From Flavobacterium muglaense (GTDB lineage: Bacteria; Bacteroidota; Bacteroidia; Flavobacteriales; Flavobacteriaceae), in NCBI RefSeq assembly GCF_014305155.1, contig NZ_JACRUK010000001.1, forward strand, positions 62,001-126,000: a DNA stretch of 64,000 bases, read 5' to 3'. The position numbers and the translations under genes are program-made. Below are positions 28,151 through 36,840 of the stretch, one piece after another. A model generated the notes under the pieces. The model ran no database searches. It saw nothing but the letters and a program-made list of their open reading frames with translations, and was not told where the DNA came from. Positions within the stretch are counted from its first letter, which is position 1. Each line of letters begins with the position of its first letter.

Positions 28151-29044
28151 CTAATTAAAGTCCAAATATAAGGCAATTATATTTGCTTTTTCAACAGGAA
28201 AACCCTTAATTTTTATTAAATCCTCAATATTTTTAAAATCACCATTCATGCTTCTATAAATAATAATATCTTTTGCTAACGTATATTTAAAATAAGGAAA
28301 CTGAGCCATTTCTTTTAAGGACGCATTATTGATACTAATTTTCTTAATAGTATTAGAAGGCAAAACTGTAAAGTGACTATACAAATTATCAATTACCTCT
28401 GGAGACAAACCCCAAACCTCCTTAACCTGTTCCATAGATACAAAACCGCCTAAACTTTCTTTTAAATTTAAAATTCGTTTCGAAATCACCTCACCTACTC
28501 CATATATTTTAACCAAATCTTCCTGACTTGCAATATTAAGATCGATAAGCGGCGTTTTTTTCTTCTTTTCAAATATTGGGTACGATTTATTTTTGTAAGC
28601 TACATAATCCTTCTTATTCTTTACCCAATCAGGAAATTTAAAAAATGGCGCGATAGTACGCAACAAAGAATCCGAAATCTGAGTGACTTTTTGAAATTCT
28701 GCAGCCGAGTTAACATATTTATCCTCCTTGCGATATGCAAGCAGTCTGTCAATTTCCTGAACAGACATTCCCAATTTATAACCTTTATAATCCGTAATAA
28801 AATTGGGATTAAAAGGATACACTTTTTGAACAGCAGTAACAGAGCCCGATTTTAAAGAATCAATTTCAGCCTGCAAAGACATCCATTGTTGCTTTCCCGA
28901 ATCGCTTTGCTTACTAAGCACAGCCAAACCATCACAGTAATAATAGCCTAACTGCAAAAAAGCGATAACAAGAAACAGTGAAAAAATACCTGCGCGCTGC
29001 TCTTTGGAAAATCTAAAATAACAATTAAGCTTATTAAAATCCAT
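28151..29044 (-). CDS. Helix-hairpin-helix domain protein, ComEA-like
   Basis: 297 residues. A short N-terminal cytoplasmic part and one membrane span (about 20-38, IFSLFLVIAFLQLGYYY) are followed by about 100 residues of mixed sequence. Paired HhH modules then appear: DLNIASQEDLVKIYGVGEVISKRIL (about 167-191) and SINNASLKEMAQFPYFKYTLAKDIIIYR (about 236-263), plus a third partial copy at the C-terminus. HhH modules bind DNA backbones; ComEA-like proteins act in DNA uptake, but no other competence gene is near. Role unknown beyond this. Confidence 0.82.
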   Translation of the reverse strand: MDFNKLNCYFRFSKEQRAGIFSLFLVIAFLQLGYYYCDGLAVLSKQSDSGKQQWMSLQAEIDSLKSGSVTAVQKVYPFNPNFITDYKGYKLGMSVQEIDRLLAYRKEDKYVNSAAEFQKVTQISDSLLRTIAPFFKFPDWVKNKKDYVAYKNKSYPIFEKKKKTPLIDLNIASQEDLVKIYGVGEVISKRILNLKESLGGFVSMEQVKEVWGLSPEVIDNLYSHFTVLPSNTIKKISINNASLKEMAQFPYFKYTLAKDIIIYRSMNGDFKNIEDLIKIKGFPVEKANIIALYLDFN

Positions 29045-29355
29045 TAAAAATGCAGTTGATTAAAAACATTAGTACTAAACCACAACGTCTACAAAACCAG
29101 TTCTTTTATTAAACAATAAATTTAAACAAATTTGCATTATGAAACTCGAACCGAAAAAAAATATTTTCACAATTATATTTATCGATTTATTAAAAAAATA
29201 ACTATTTAATTAGTAAACAACTAAAAATATTCGAATTTCGAAGTTAAACAAACATCTTAGCACATTATTTTTTTTAGTTAAATTATCAAAATTGTTTTTA
29301 TATTTTGTAAAAAACAATACATTTGGGCACTAATAACAATTAAACCAATAAATAT
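29045..29355. other. Divergent intergenic region between the HhH gene and the permease
   Basis: 311 bp, extremely AT-rich. No gene, clear TAnnTTTG match or stable inverted repeat was found; a weak promoter-like TATATTTTG lies near 29300. Confidence 0.45.
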
Positions 29356-30837
29356 ATGTCAATTTGGAAAACAAAACCGCTATCGGTTTTACTAAATGAA
29401 GCTTCAGAAGACGAGAAAGGGTTAAAAAGAACACTATCTGCTCGATCCCTTGTTGCTCTTGGAGTTGGAGCGATAATTGGTGCTGGACTATTTTCTTTAA
29501 CAGGAATCGCAGCCGCAGACAATGCAGGACCAGCAGTAACCCTATCTTTCATCTTAGCAGCTATAGGTTGTGCCTTTGCTGGATTGTGCTACGCTGAATT
29601 CGCATCTATGATCCCCGTTGCAGGAAGTGCTTACACGTACTCGTATGCTACAATGGGAGAATTTGTTGCTTGGATTATTGGGTGGGATTTAGTTCTTGAA
29701 TATGCGCTTGGAGCTGCAACAGTAGCCGTGAGTTGGTCCCAATACGTAGATAAATTCCTCGGTAATTACGGACTTCATATTCCGCAAGCAATACTCCACG
29801 GACCATGGGACAAAACTCCTGGATTAATTAACTTACCAGCGATCTTAATTATTTTCGCCCTCTCTTTTTTATTAATTAGAGGTACAAAAGAATCTGCTTT
29901 GCTAAATAACATTTTGGTTATCCTAAAAGTAACTGTTGTTATTGTATTCATTGGAATTGGATGGGGCTTTATTGATGGAGCAAATCATACTCCTTTTATC
30001 CCTGTAAATGAAGGTGAATCTTTATTGAGTTCAGGGAAAATGACATTCTTAAATTTCTTTAGCAGTGATTACTTTGGTCATTATGGCTGGAGTGGTATTC
30101 TTAGAGGTGCAGGAGTTGTGTTTTTTGCATTTATAGGATTTGATGCGGTTTCTACAGCGGCACAAGAAGCTAAAGACCCACAAAAAGGTATGCCAATTGG
30201 TATCTTAGGATCTTTAATAATCTGTACCATTTTATATGTATTATTTGCTTTTGTTTTAACTGGTTTAGAAAACTACCTAAACTTTAAAGGAGATGCTAGT
30301 CCCGTGACTACAGCATTTGCTAAGACAGGTTATACATTCTTAAACTCAGCATTAACAATCGCGATTATTGCAGGATACACCTCAGTAATGTTAGTAATGT
30401 TGATGGGACAAAGTAGAGTATTCTACAGTATGAGCGTTGATGGTTTATTACCTAAATTCTTCAGTACATTACACACAAAAAACAGAACACCTTATAAAAC
30501 AAACTTACTATTCATGGTTTTTGTAAGTGTATTTGCTGGTTTTGTACCAGTATCTGATTTGGGTCACATGGTAAGTATAGGTACCTTATTTGCATTTGCC
30601 CTTGTATGTATTGGGGTTATTGTAATGAGAAAAACCAATCCAGATGCCGAAAGAGGTTTTAGAGTACCATTTGTACCTGTATTCCCTATAGTAGGAGTCA
30701 TCATCTGCTTAATCTTGATGGCTGGTTTACCTATTGTAAGCTGGGAAAGACTTGCGATTTGGATGGTTATCGGAGTAATCATTTACTTCTTATACGGAAA
30801 GAAAAACAGTATATTGAATAATCCAGACAAAAAATAA
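29356..30837 (+). CDS. Amino acid permease, APC superfamily
   Basis: 493-residue inner-membrane transporter with about 12 hydrophobic segments. The first transmembrane helix carries the APC substrate-site motif GVGAIIGAGLFSLTG, followed by AGPAVTLSFILAAIGCAFAGLCYAEFASMIPVAGSAY, both typical of the cationic amino-acid transporter/YfnA branch. LeuT fold, proton-coupled symport expected. The cationic branch is a likely but unproven assignment. Monocistronic, ending at a very long hairpin. Confidence 0.92.
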   Translation: MSIWKTKPLSVLLNEASEDEKGLKRTLSARSLVALGVGAIIGAGLFSLTGIAAADNAGPAVTLSFILAAIGCAFAGLCYAEFASMIPVAGSAYTYSYATMGEFVAWIIGWDLVLEYALGAATVAVSWSQYVDKFLGNYGLHIPQAILHGPWDKTPGLINLPAILIIFALSFLLIRGTKESALLNNILVILKVTVVIVFIGIGWGFIDGANHTPFIPVNEGESLLSSGKMTFLNFFSSDYFGHYGWSGILRGAGVVFFAFIGFDAVSTAAQEAKDPQKGMPIGILGSLIICTILYVLFAFVLTGLENYLNFKGDASPVTTAFAKTGYTFLNSALTIAIIAGYTSVMLVMLMGQSRVFYSMSVDGLLPKFFSTLHTKNRTPYKTNLLFMVFVSVFAGFVPVSDLGHMVSIGTLFAFALVCIGVIVMRKTNPDAERGFRVPFVPVFPIVGVIICLILMAGLPIVSWERLAIWMVIGVIIYFLYGKKNSILNNPDKK

Positions 30838-30844
30838 CAGTCAA

Positions 30845-30910
30845 AATTAATCAATGAAAAAGGGATTATAAAGTGTCAAAACTTTGTAATCCCTTTTTCA
30901 TTGATTAATT
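30845..30910. terminator. Long perfect hairpin between convergent permease and pspC genes
   Basis: A 24-bp perfect stem (arms 30845-30868 and 30887-30910) continues inward through one T-G pair and 5 more pairs to a 6-nt loop. AAAAAGGG/CCCTTTTT lies in the middle. It can terminate both convergent genes; the stem is much longer than the other terminators here. Confidence 0.85.
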
Positions 30911-30916
30911 GTTATT

Positions 30917-31156
30917 TTACAAATCAAATACCGAACTTCTTTTGGTGCGTACTAAATCTTTTAACCGGATCCAGAATGCTAATGTGAGATACACCCCAAA
31001 CCACAGACCTGCAGTGACAAACGAGATATAGATAAAAAACAACCTAACACTGGTCACGCGCATCCCTAGTCTATCGGCTAATCTTGATGAAACATGAAAC
31101 CCATATTTTTCAAAAAAATACTTCATCTTGATCACCTTACTAATTTTTTCAGCCAT
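30917..31156 (-). CDS. PspC domain protein
   Basis: 79 residues. RLADRLGMRVTSVRLFFIYISFVTAGLWFGVYLTLAFWI is the PspC signature with its membrane-spanning part (about 38-62). PspC proteins are inner-membrane stress sensors in Proteobacteria; in Bacteroidetes short single-domain forms are common and of unclear role. A TAnnTTTG element lies 27 bp upstream of the start, between it and the DUF2851 gene. Confidence 0.85.
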   Translation of the reverse strand: MAEKISKVIKMKYFFEKYGFHVSSRLADRLGMRVTSVRLFFIYISFVTAGLWFGVYLTLAFWIRLKDLVRTKRSSVFDL

Positions 31157-31182
31157 TATTCTTTGTTTTACAATCGAAACTA

Positions 31183-31190
31183 CAAAAATA
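31183..31190 (-). promoter_or_regulatory. -7 promoter element of pspC
   Basis: Minus-strand TATTTTTG fits TAnnTTTG, 27 bp before the pspC ATG. Confidence 0.4.
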
Positions 31191-31208
31191 CAATTTTATT
31201 ACTACCAA

Positions 31209-32480
31209 TCACAGCTCCCGCATCAATAGCACTCCTATTGCACAGTCCAAACACCTTCCCTTTGCACAATATTCGTTTTTTAGCTGTAATAAAGATTGTG
31301 TCTCAAAAGCATTGACTCCTTTCAATCCAAATGAATTAAACTTGTCTATAATGGCATTTTTCTCTGGTTTAACATCCATCAATAAATCTATTATACTTTC
31401 GGAAATCTCCGTACCAAGTGTTTTTGCGTAAGCGAATTGAACAGGAACTATTGTATTTATAATCAGCAAATCAACAAAGGATCTTGACAACATCTTTTTC
31501 TTATTGGGACTCAACTTATCAAATTGATAATGATCAAGCCAATAATCTGAAGAAGGAACCTGAAAGAGCTCGTAACAACTTTCTACTGTTTTTAATCCAA
31601 TAATTATTGAAAACAAGTTGCGGTGCAGATGGTACAAATTAGCCAATTGTGACAACCTAATCGTTGGAAAATTATCAGGACGATGTTTAAAAAATTGAAC
31701 AGGCGCAATATGCACCTTTTCCAATTGATATTTATGTAGTAAATAAAAATACCTAATTTTTAAGTCTTTGAAGTAATTATCTTCTTTTTCAACATCTAAT
31801 AATCCAGAATTTCCAAAAAGTAGTGCTTCAATATTCTCAACTTCGGAGCTCTCTTTTCTAATAATACTAAACGGTATCGAGTTGGCAATTTGAAAAAAAA
31901 CGTCGCCATTAGTATTTAAACCAAAATTTTTAGCTAAAAGAGCAAACAAAACAGCCTCCCAATCGTTGTTAGTCTGGTTAAGTAACGAAAAAATGGGTTT
32001 TGACTTCCTTTCTAATCGCTCAAAAAACAAACGTTCTTGCCAGTTTTTCACAGTAAATAGATCTGCTTCTTTCAATTGTTTTTCGCAATAAATCCATGAC
32101 TTTGGCGCCATTAACGACTGATAATTAGTTACCGTATCTTGATCCACATACTGCTTCAATTCAAGGACAGGAATCTCTGTATTATCTTTGCGAAAAATCT
32201 CCGTATCATGCTCCCAGACTACGTGTAAAATAACGTTTTCATAGCCCGCATCCCTTTCATGATGATGTACATACCAATCCGAAGATTTAAGGTGAATCTC
32301 GACATTTCCAGCCCATTTTTGTGTGCCAATTGTAATTTGAGCATTAAAAAAATCAGGCCCAGCCAATTCTAAATATTGACCAACTTGAGTAATAATTACA
32401 TCCTCATTATTTGTTGTTTTTAAATCTAAACAATCAAACTTTTTAAATTTCCAGAGATAGTGTAGAAAATCTTCTTTCAT
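31209..32480 (-). CDS. DUF2851 family protein
   Basis: 423 residues matching DUF2851, a Bacteroidetes family of unknown function. N-terminal HYLWKFKKFD and the block GPDFFNAQITIGTQKWAGNVEIHLKSSDWYVHHH (about 40-73) with VILHVVWEHD are characteristic. The C-terminus has a cysteine pair region CAKGRCLDCAIG (three cysteines in CAKGRCLDC) that could bind a metal. No signal peptide, so it is cytoplasmic. The VEIHLKSSDW...H and LHVVWEHD pattern hints at a nuclease-like fold, which I only note. Confidence 0.88.
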   Translation of the reverse strand: MKEDFLHYLWKFKKFDCLDLKTTNNEDVIITQVGQYLELAGPDFFNAQITIGTQKWAGNVEIHLKSSDWYVHHHERDAGYENVILHVVWEHDTEIFRKDNTEIPVLELKQYVDQDTVTNYQSLMAPKSWIYCEKQLKEADLFTVKNWQERLFFERLERKSKPIFSLLNQTNNDWEAVLFALLAKNFGLNTNGDVFFQIANSIPFSIIRKESSEVENIEALLFGNSGLLDVEKEDNYFKDLKIRYFYLLHKYQLEKVHIAPVQFFKHRPDNFPTIRLSQLANLYHLHRNLFSIIIGLKTVESCYELFQVPSSDYWLDHYQFDKLSPNKKKMLSRSFVDLLIINTIVPVQFAYAKTLGTEISESIIDLLMDVKPEKNAIIDKFNSFGLKGVNAFETQSLLQLKNEYCAKGRCLDCAIGVLLMREL

Positions 32481-32555
32481 CTTAAAACCTTGTTTTTAAG
32501 ACACTAATGTAATCAAAAAACAATTACGTTTGACTTTAAGACCCAAAGTAAAATC

Positions 32556-33038
32556 TTACTTAAGTAGATATAATTTTGCACAAGCACGAGCATCCGATAA
32601 TGCCTCATGGTGATTCAAAGCAATATTCATCGCCCTGCAACAATCACTCAATTTAGTAGGTTTTAAGCCTTTGGCTTTATAAATTTTCACCGTACATTCC
32701 CAGCGCGCAGCTATATTTAAATCGTCATAATTCAAACCATAAAGCGCCATAGACTTAGCCAACACATTTCTATCAAAGCTTTCATTATGCGCTACAACCA
32801 CTTTGTTTTGTAGTCTTTTTTGAATTTCTGGAAAAACTTGCAAAAACGATTTTGCATTCACAGTATCCCTAGGATAGATCCCATGTACCTGAATAGTAAA
32901 AGGGGAATACAAATTATTAGGTGGTTTAATTAAGGTGACAAACTCGTCCACAATTTGACCGTTTTCTACGGTAACAATACCTACGGAACAGGGATGGAAT
33001 GCAGTTGCTGTTTCAAAATCGATAGCAGTAAAAGTCAT
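32556..33038 (-). CDS. DnaQ-like 3'-5' exonuclease
   Basis: 160-residue stand-alone DEDDh exonuclease. D7 and E9 in AIDFETA (ExoI), D89 in HNESFDRNVL (ExoII) and H144/D149 in HHEALSDA (ExoIII) form the catalytic set. It resembles the epsilon-like proofreading domain of PolC/DnaQ relatives and could act in DNA repair or RNA trimming. It lies between the DUF2851 and cystathionine beta-synthase genes on the same strand but is cut off from the latter by a terminator-like hairpin. Confidence 0.9.
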   Translation of the reverse strand: MTFTAIDFETATAFHPCSVGIVTVENGQIVDEFVTLIKPPNNLYSPFTIQVHGIYPRDTVNAKSFLQVFPEIQKRLQNKVVVAHNESFDRNVLAKSMALYGLNYDDLNIAARWECTVKIYKAKGLKPTKLSDCCRAMNIALNHHEALSDARACAKLYLLK

Positions 33039-33090
33039 TATTATAATAGAATTAAAGTAGCATACTAAAGTATATAAATAAATTAAAAAA

Positions 33091-33149
33091 GCCGCGAATT
33101 AATAGCAACTACTTCAAATAAATTTGAATTTTACTATACAATTCGCGGC
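33091..33149. terminator. Terminator of the cystathionine beta-synthase gene
   Basis: Stem GCCGCGAATT (33091-33100) with AATTCGCGGC (33140-33149), flanked by an A run left and right of the arms so that T runs follow on both strands. The loop is large (39 nt). Confidence 0.75.
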
Positions 33150-33169
33150 AAAAAAAAATAGTTTTGAAA

Positions 33170-34531
33170 TTATTTTATGGAACCAATAATATCATATTTT
33201 GTTATAATGTGGTGCTTGCCATTACCTAAATCAATCAAAACAGCAGCGTTTTCTCTTGAAAACAACTTAGAAACTGCTTCAATAGTAGTTCCCATTGGGA
33301 CGATAGGATATGGTTTTCCCATTATTTCTCGGATCGGTCTATCGGCAGTGTTTTTGTCATTGACATAACTTTGAAACAAATCAGACTCATCTAGAGATCC
33401 TACAAAACCAGTAATATCCATGACTGGAATTTGTGAAATTTTGTATTTACGCATTCTTTCGATGGCGTGAGAAACCAATTCCTCTGTCTTAGCAACGATT
33501 AATGGTTTCTCTATATGATCTTTTATAACATCTTCTGCTTTTGTAACCGTTTCTTCTAAGAATCCACGCTCACGCATCCAATCGTCATTAAACATTTTAC
33601 CTACGTATCGGCTGCCAGAATCATGAAACAACACCACCACTACATCTTCGGGTTTAAAGTGTTCTTTTAATTGTAAAAGCCCTTTTATAGCTGCCCCTGC
33701 CGAATTACCAACAAAAATCCCTTCTTCAAGAGCAATTTTACGAGTATAAACAGCCGCATCTTTATCAGTTACCTTAGTAAAACCGTCTATCAATGAAAAA
33801 TCAACGTTTTTTGGCAAAATATCTTCTCCAATACCTTCGGTGATATACGAATAGATTTCGTTTTCATCAAAAATTCCCGTTTCATGGTATTTTTTAAAAA
33901 CAGAACCATAAGTATCAATACCCCATATTTTAATATTTGGATTCTTTTCTTTTAAATACTTTCCTACTCCAGAGATTGTTCCTCCAGTACCAACACCAGA
34001 AATAAAATGAGTAATCTTCCCTTCTGTTTGATCCCAAATTTCCGGACCTGTTTGCTCGTAATGAGCTATGGCATTTGATGGATTATCGTATTGATTTACG
34101 TACCAAGAATTTGGCGTTTCTGTAGCTAATCTTTTTGAAACCGAATAGTATGACCTTGGATCAGTAGGCTCAACATCAGTAGGACATACTACAACTTTGG
34201 CTCCTACTGCACGCAGAATATCCATTTTTTCTTTAGACTGTTTGTCTGAAATCACACAAATTAACTTGTAGCCTTTTATAATAGCCGCCAATGCTAATCC
34301 CATTCCTGTGTTACCCGATGTACCCTCAATAATAGTACCACCTGGTTGCAAACGACCATCAGCCTCAGCATCTTCAATCATTTTAACAGCCATTCTATCT
34401 TTTACAGAATTTCCAGGGTTAAAAGTTTCTACTTTGGCTAGTACTAGTGCATCTATTTCTTGGGCTACTTTGTTTAGTTTCACCAAAGGCGTATTTCCTA
34501 TCGTACCTAATATATTATCAGCGTAATGCAT
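33170..34531 (-). CDS. Cystathionine beta-synthase with C-terminal CBS domains
   Basis: 453 residues. The N-terminal fold-type II PLP domain (about 1-320) contains NPGNSVKDRMA with the PLP lysine near residue 44, SGNTGMG for the phosphate/substrate loop, and GVGTGGTISG. Two CBS domains follow (about 335-450, DHIEKPLIVAKTEELVSHAIERMR and the GTTIEAVSKLF repeat). The domain layout is that of cystathionine beta-synthase (serine + homocysteine), although a cysteine-synthase-like activity is possible. No cystathionine gamma-lyase is adjacent. It has its own promoter and terminator. Confidence 0.9.
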   Translation of the reverse strand: MHYADNILGTIGNTPLVKLNKVAQEIDALVLAKVETFNPGNSVKDRMAVKMIEDAEADGRLQPGGTIIEGTSGNTGMGLALAAIIKGYKLICVISDKQSKEKMDILRAVGAKVVVCPTDVEPTDPRSYYSVSKRLATETPNSWYVNQYDNPSNAIAHYEQTGPEIWDQTEGKITHFISGVGTGGTISGVGKYLKEKNPNIKIWGIDTYGSVFKKYHETGIFDENEIYSYITEGIGEDILPKNVDFSLIDGFTKVTDKDAAVYTRKIALEEGIFVGNSAGAAIKGLLQLKEHFKPEDVVVVLFHDSGSRYVGKMFNDDWMRERGFLEETVTKAEDVIKDHIEKPLIVAKTEELVSHAIERMRKYKISQIPVMDITGFVGSLDESDLFQSYVNDKNTADRPIREIMGKPYPIVPMGTTIEAVSKLFSRENAAVLIDLGNGKHHIITKYDIIGSIK

Positions 34532-34573
34532 TTAAAATTATTTTAAAAGTTGTTTTTGTTATAAATATTGCTG

Positions 34574-34600
34574 CAAAGATAGGGATTTGTTACAAAACAA
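34574..34600 (-). promoter_or_regulatory. Promoter of the cystathionine beta-synthase gene
   Basis: Minus-strand TATCTTTG (34574-34581) fits TAnnTTTG; TTG (34598-34600) lies 16 nt upstream, one short of the usual spacing. 43 bp before the ATG. Confidence 0.5.
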
Positions 34601-34613
34601 CCACACATAGTTG

Positions 34614-34698
34614 GCCCCGCGTTCGTGATAGTAGCGGCATCATTTACTTGCTTTCTTTAAGCAAGTAAATATATAGCGGATAGCGCGTTAAAACGCCC
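34614..34698 (-). repeat. Structured intergenic repeat, copy B
   Basis: Read on the minus strand: GGGCGTTTTAACGC, GCTATCCGCTA (complement of 34674-34684), then a perfect 12-bp hairpin ATTTACTTGCTT-TCTTT-AAGCAAGTAAAT (34642-34670 on the plus strand), then GCCGCTACTATCACGAACGC. The outer motifs match copy A at 26624-26746 (10 of 11 bases in GCTATYCGCTA), while the central hairpin differs completely. It lies between the porin stop and the promoter of the cystathionine beta-synthase gene. Confidence 0.6.
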
Positions 34699-34712
34699 AA
34701 AAAAATTACTGA

Positions 34713-36653
34713 TTAATTGAAGAAATTCCAGATTAAGCCAAAACGGATCGTGAAGTCGCGGTATGGTGTATTGGGTGCTGAATAGAAATTATTCCCTGTA
34801 AATGACGAATTAAAATGCTCCGCTTTAAAGTAGATTCTTGTTCTTTGAATTTTTGCATTGATGAAAAAATCAAGATTTGGATAGTTCCCAATTTCTTTTT
34901 TAGTTTGCGTAAAAAACTCCCCAATTACAGGATTATAGTCGTTAGCAAAATAGCTTGTAAAATAATTGAGTGTTATTCCAGTTTGCAAGAATAAGGCTTT
35001 TTTAAACATGAAATTTGTATAGTAAATTGTATTTCTCGTTACAATTTCGGGTACGTTTAAAACAGCATCTTGCTGATCTGTTTTTTGATATAAAACAGTA
35101 TTATTGAACGCAAATCTACCAAAGGTAAATTCTTTACTCGCTTTTATAGAAAGGTAATTTATAGTGCTTCCGTATTGCTTTGGGGTAATAATTTGTTGAC
35201 TAGCGTCAGTAGCTGTATTTTCAAAATACAAATGATCATTTAAAGTTGTTAGCTGTAACGAGGCTTCTATCCATGGTGTGGCAGCAGTAGCTGTTAAGCT
35301 GTTGATTTTCTCGTTTTTAAAATCATTGGACCAATTGTAATCGACATAACTACTTTGATACAAATTATAATTGTCATTTGGTAATTTGTTTAAGTTTTGA
35401 TAACCAAAAGTAAATTGATACGCATCATTGAGCTCATAATTTAACTTTGCATCCAAATTAGACAATGATTGATTGGTAATTGATCTTGAGTACAGGAATT
35501 TACCGTTCCACTTGTTTTTTTGGTATTCGTACTGTCCGCCTGCGCTATTGATTTGCCTTGACAAGGATGCCGGGACTGTTTTACTGTCAAAAATTAATAT
35601 TTGATCGTAATAAAAATTAGATCTAAAATCATCTGCAAAAAACTGAAACTTACCTAAGGTGGTATTCTCATAGACTAAGCCTACTTTATTATACATTTTG
35701 TTATAATGCGTTTGATCATTGATTCCTGAACTTAGAAACGAATCACCAAATCGGTAAATTGTTGAGGAGCCAACTGTAGAACCTACTGTGGGTTGATTGT
35801 ATTCGAAAAATTTATTTTCGTAATTAAATTGATGAGCTACGTAAAGGTTATTAGCCCCTTTAGTGGGATTTACTCTAAAAAAATGGTCTACAAAAAAACG
35901 TTTGCCTTTTAAAAATGACTTTGCATCGGTCAAATAAACTTCTAGCCGTTCTCTTGTAGTATAGTTGGAATCACCACTTTCAAAATCGGATGTGGTAGTA
36001 ATCCCTCCATTTTCTTCATTCGAAATATCTTGTGAAGTAAAATGAGCATTTACTACATACCTACTAGTCAAGGTGCTGTAACTTGTTGTAAAACGAAAAT
36101 TTCCAGTACTCGACAGATGATTGATATACCTTCCTTGGGAACGTAAACCTTTGTAAGCTATTGAGAAATTTAATCTTGGTGAGGTATTTAAAGTAAAAAA
36201 AGCATCAAGCGTTTGCCCTTTTTGCATAACTGATTTAAAATATAATTCGGTTACAGGAGTTGCTACAGAGCTGTATTTTATGTCATTTGCTTCTAAAAAA
36301 CTAAAATGCTTAGCCTTGAATCCAAATTCTGGATAAGGCGAATACTTAGTTAAGCTGTACTGCAGCGTATTGTAGGTTTGCCCTTCATTAGGGAAAGCTA
36401 ACAGTCCAAAATTATCTTTGCGAAGATAATTAAAAGAATATTCACGCTGAATGGTTAACGAAGTATCTAAATAAGTCGTATCGCGCTCTATGTTTATAAA
36501 ACGATATTGATCAATAGGAGCTACTTTTGCTGCATTGATTGTATCTGATTTTCTTTGAAATTTACTGGAACTATCCGATCTTTTGCCTGATTGTACCTGC
36601 GAAATTAAAAGCATGGGGATTAATATAAAAAATAATAAAGTAACGATTCTCAT
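34713..36653 (-). CDS. Putative porin (Bacteroidetes outer-membrane beta-barrel)
   Basis: 646 residues. An N-terminal signal peptide (MRIVTLLFFILIPMLLISQ) is followed by a long series of alternating beta-strands with aromatic girdles (for example RYVVNAHFTSQD, YQFTFGYQNLNK) and a final strand ending in aromatic F-N residues (FTIRFGLIWNFFN), the usual C-terminal signal of an outer-membrane barrel. The YRFINIERDTTYLDTSLTI start is characteristic of the family annotated as 'putative porin' in Flavobacteria. Substrate unknown. Monocistronic with a -7 element 50 bp upstream. Confidence 0.85.
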   Translation of the reverse strand: MRIVTLLFFILIPMLLISQVQSGKRSDSSSKFQRKSDTINAAKVAPIDQYRFINIERDTTYLDTSLTIQREYSFNYLRKDNFGLLAFPNEGQTYNTLQYSLTKYSPYPEFGFKAKHFSFLEANDIKYSSVATPVTELYFKSVMQKGQTLDAFFTLNTSPRLNFSIAYKGLRSQGRYINHLSSTGNFRFTTSYSTLTSRYVVNAHFTSQDISNEENGGITTTSDFESGDSNYTTRERLEVYLTDAKSFLKGKRFFVDHFFRVNPTKGANNLYVAHQFNYENKFFEYNQPTVGSTVGSSTIYRFGDSFLSSGINDQTHYNKMYNKVGLVYENTTLGKFQFFADDFRSNFYYDQILIFDSKTVPASLSRQINSAGGQYEYQKNKWNGKFLYSRSITNQSLSNLDAKLNYELNDAYQFTFGYQNLNKLPNDNYNLYQSSYVDYNWSNDFKNEKINSLTATAATPWIEASLQLTTLNDHLYFENTATDASQQIITPKQYGSTINYLSIKASKEFTFGRFAFNNTVLYQKTDQQDAVLNVPEIVTRNTIYYTNFMFKKALFLQTGITLNYFTSYFANDYNPVIGEFFTQTKKEIGNYPNLDFFINAKIQRTRIYFKAEHFNSSFTGNNFYSAPNTPYRDFTIRFGLIWNFFN

Positions 36654-36702
36654 TGAAATGAATATATAATTAGGACTATCAGCCTCAGTCTAATAATTGA
36701 AG

Positions 36703-36710
36703 CAAAGGTA
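36703..36710 (-). promoter_or_regulatory. -7 promoter element of the porin gene
   Basis: Minus-strand TACCTTTG fits TAnnTTTG, 50 bp before the ATG at 36653. No clear -33. Confidence 0.45.
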
Positions 36711-36778
36711 AATTATAATAAGCAGATATTAAAAAATAGATTTATTATTTAACGTAACGGATGGAGAAACTTTTTGGA

Positions 36779-36816
36779 TAAAAAAAAACCGAGTTGGACA
36801 TGAAGTCCAACTCGGT
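36779..36816 (-). terminator. Terminator of the first susC-susD pair
   Basis: Perfect 12-bp stem ACCGAGTTGGAC (36788-36799) with GTCCAACTCGGT (36805-36816), loop ATGAA, then a T run on the minus strand. It lies 25 bp after the susD stop. Confidence 0.9.
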
Positions 36817-36840
36817 TTACTATTCAATTAATTTAATGAA

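Noticed and set aside
28151..29044. HhH protein as evidence of a competence locus
   Set aside because: No comEC, comF or pilus genes nearby; HhH modules alone do not show DNA uptake.
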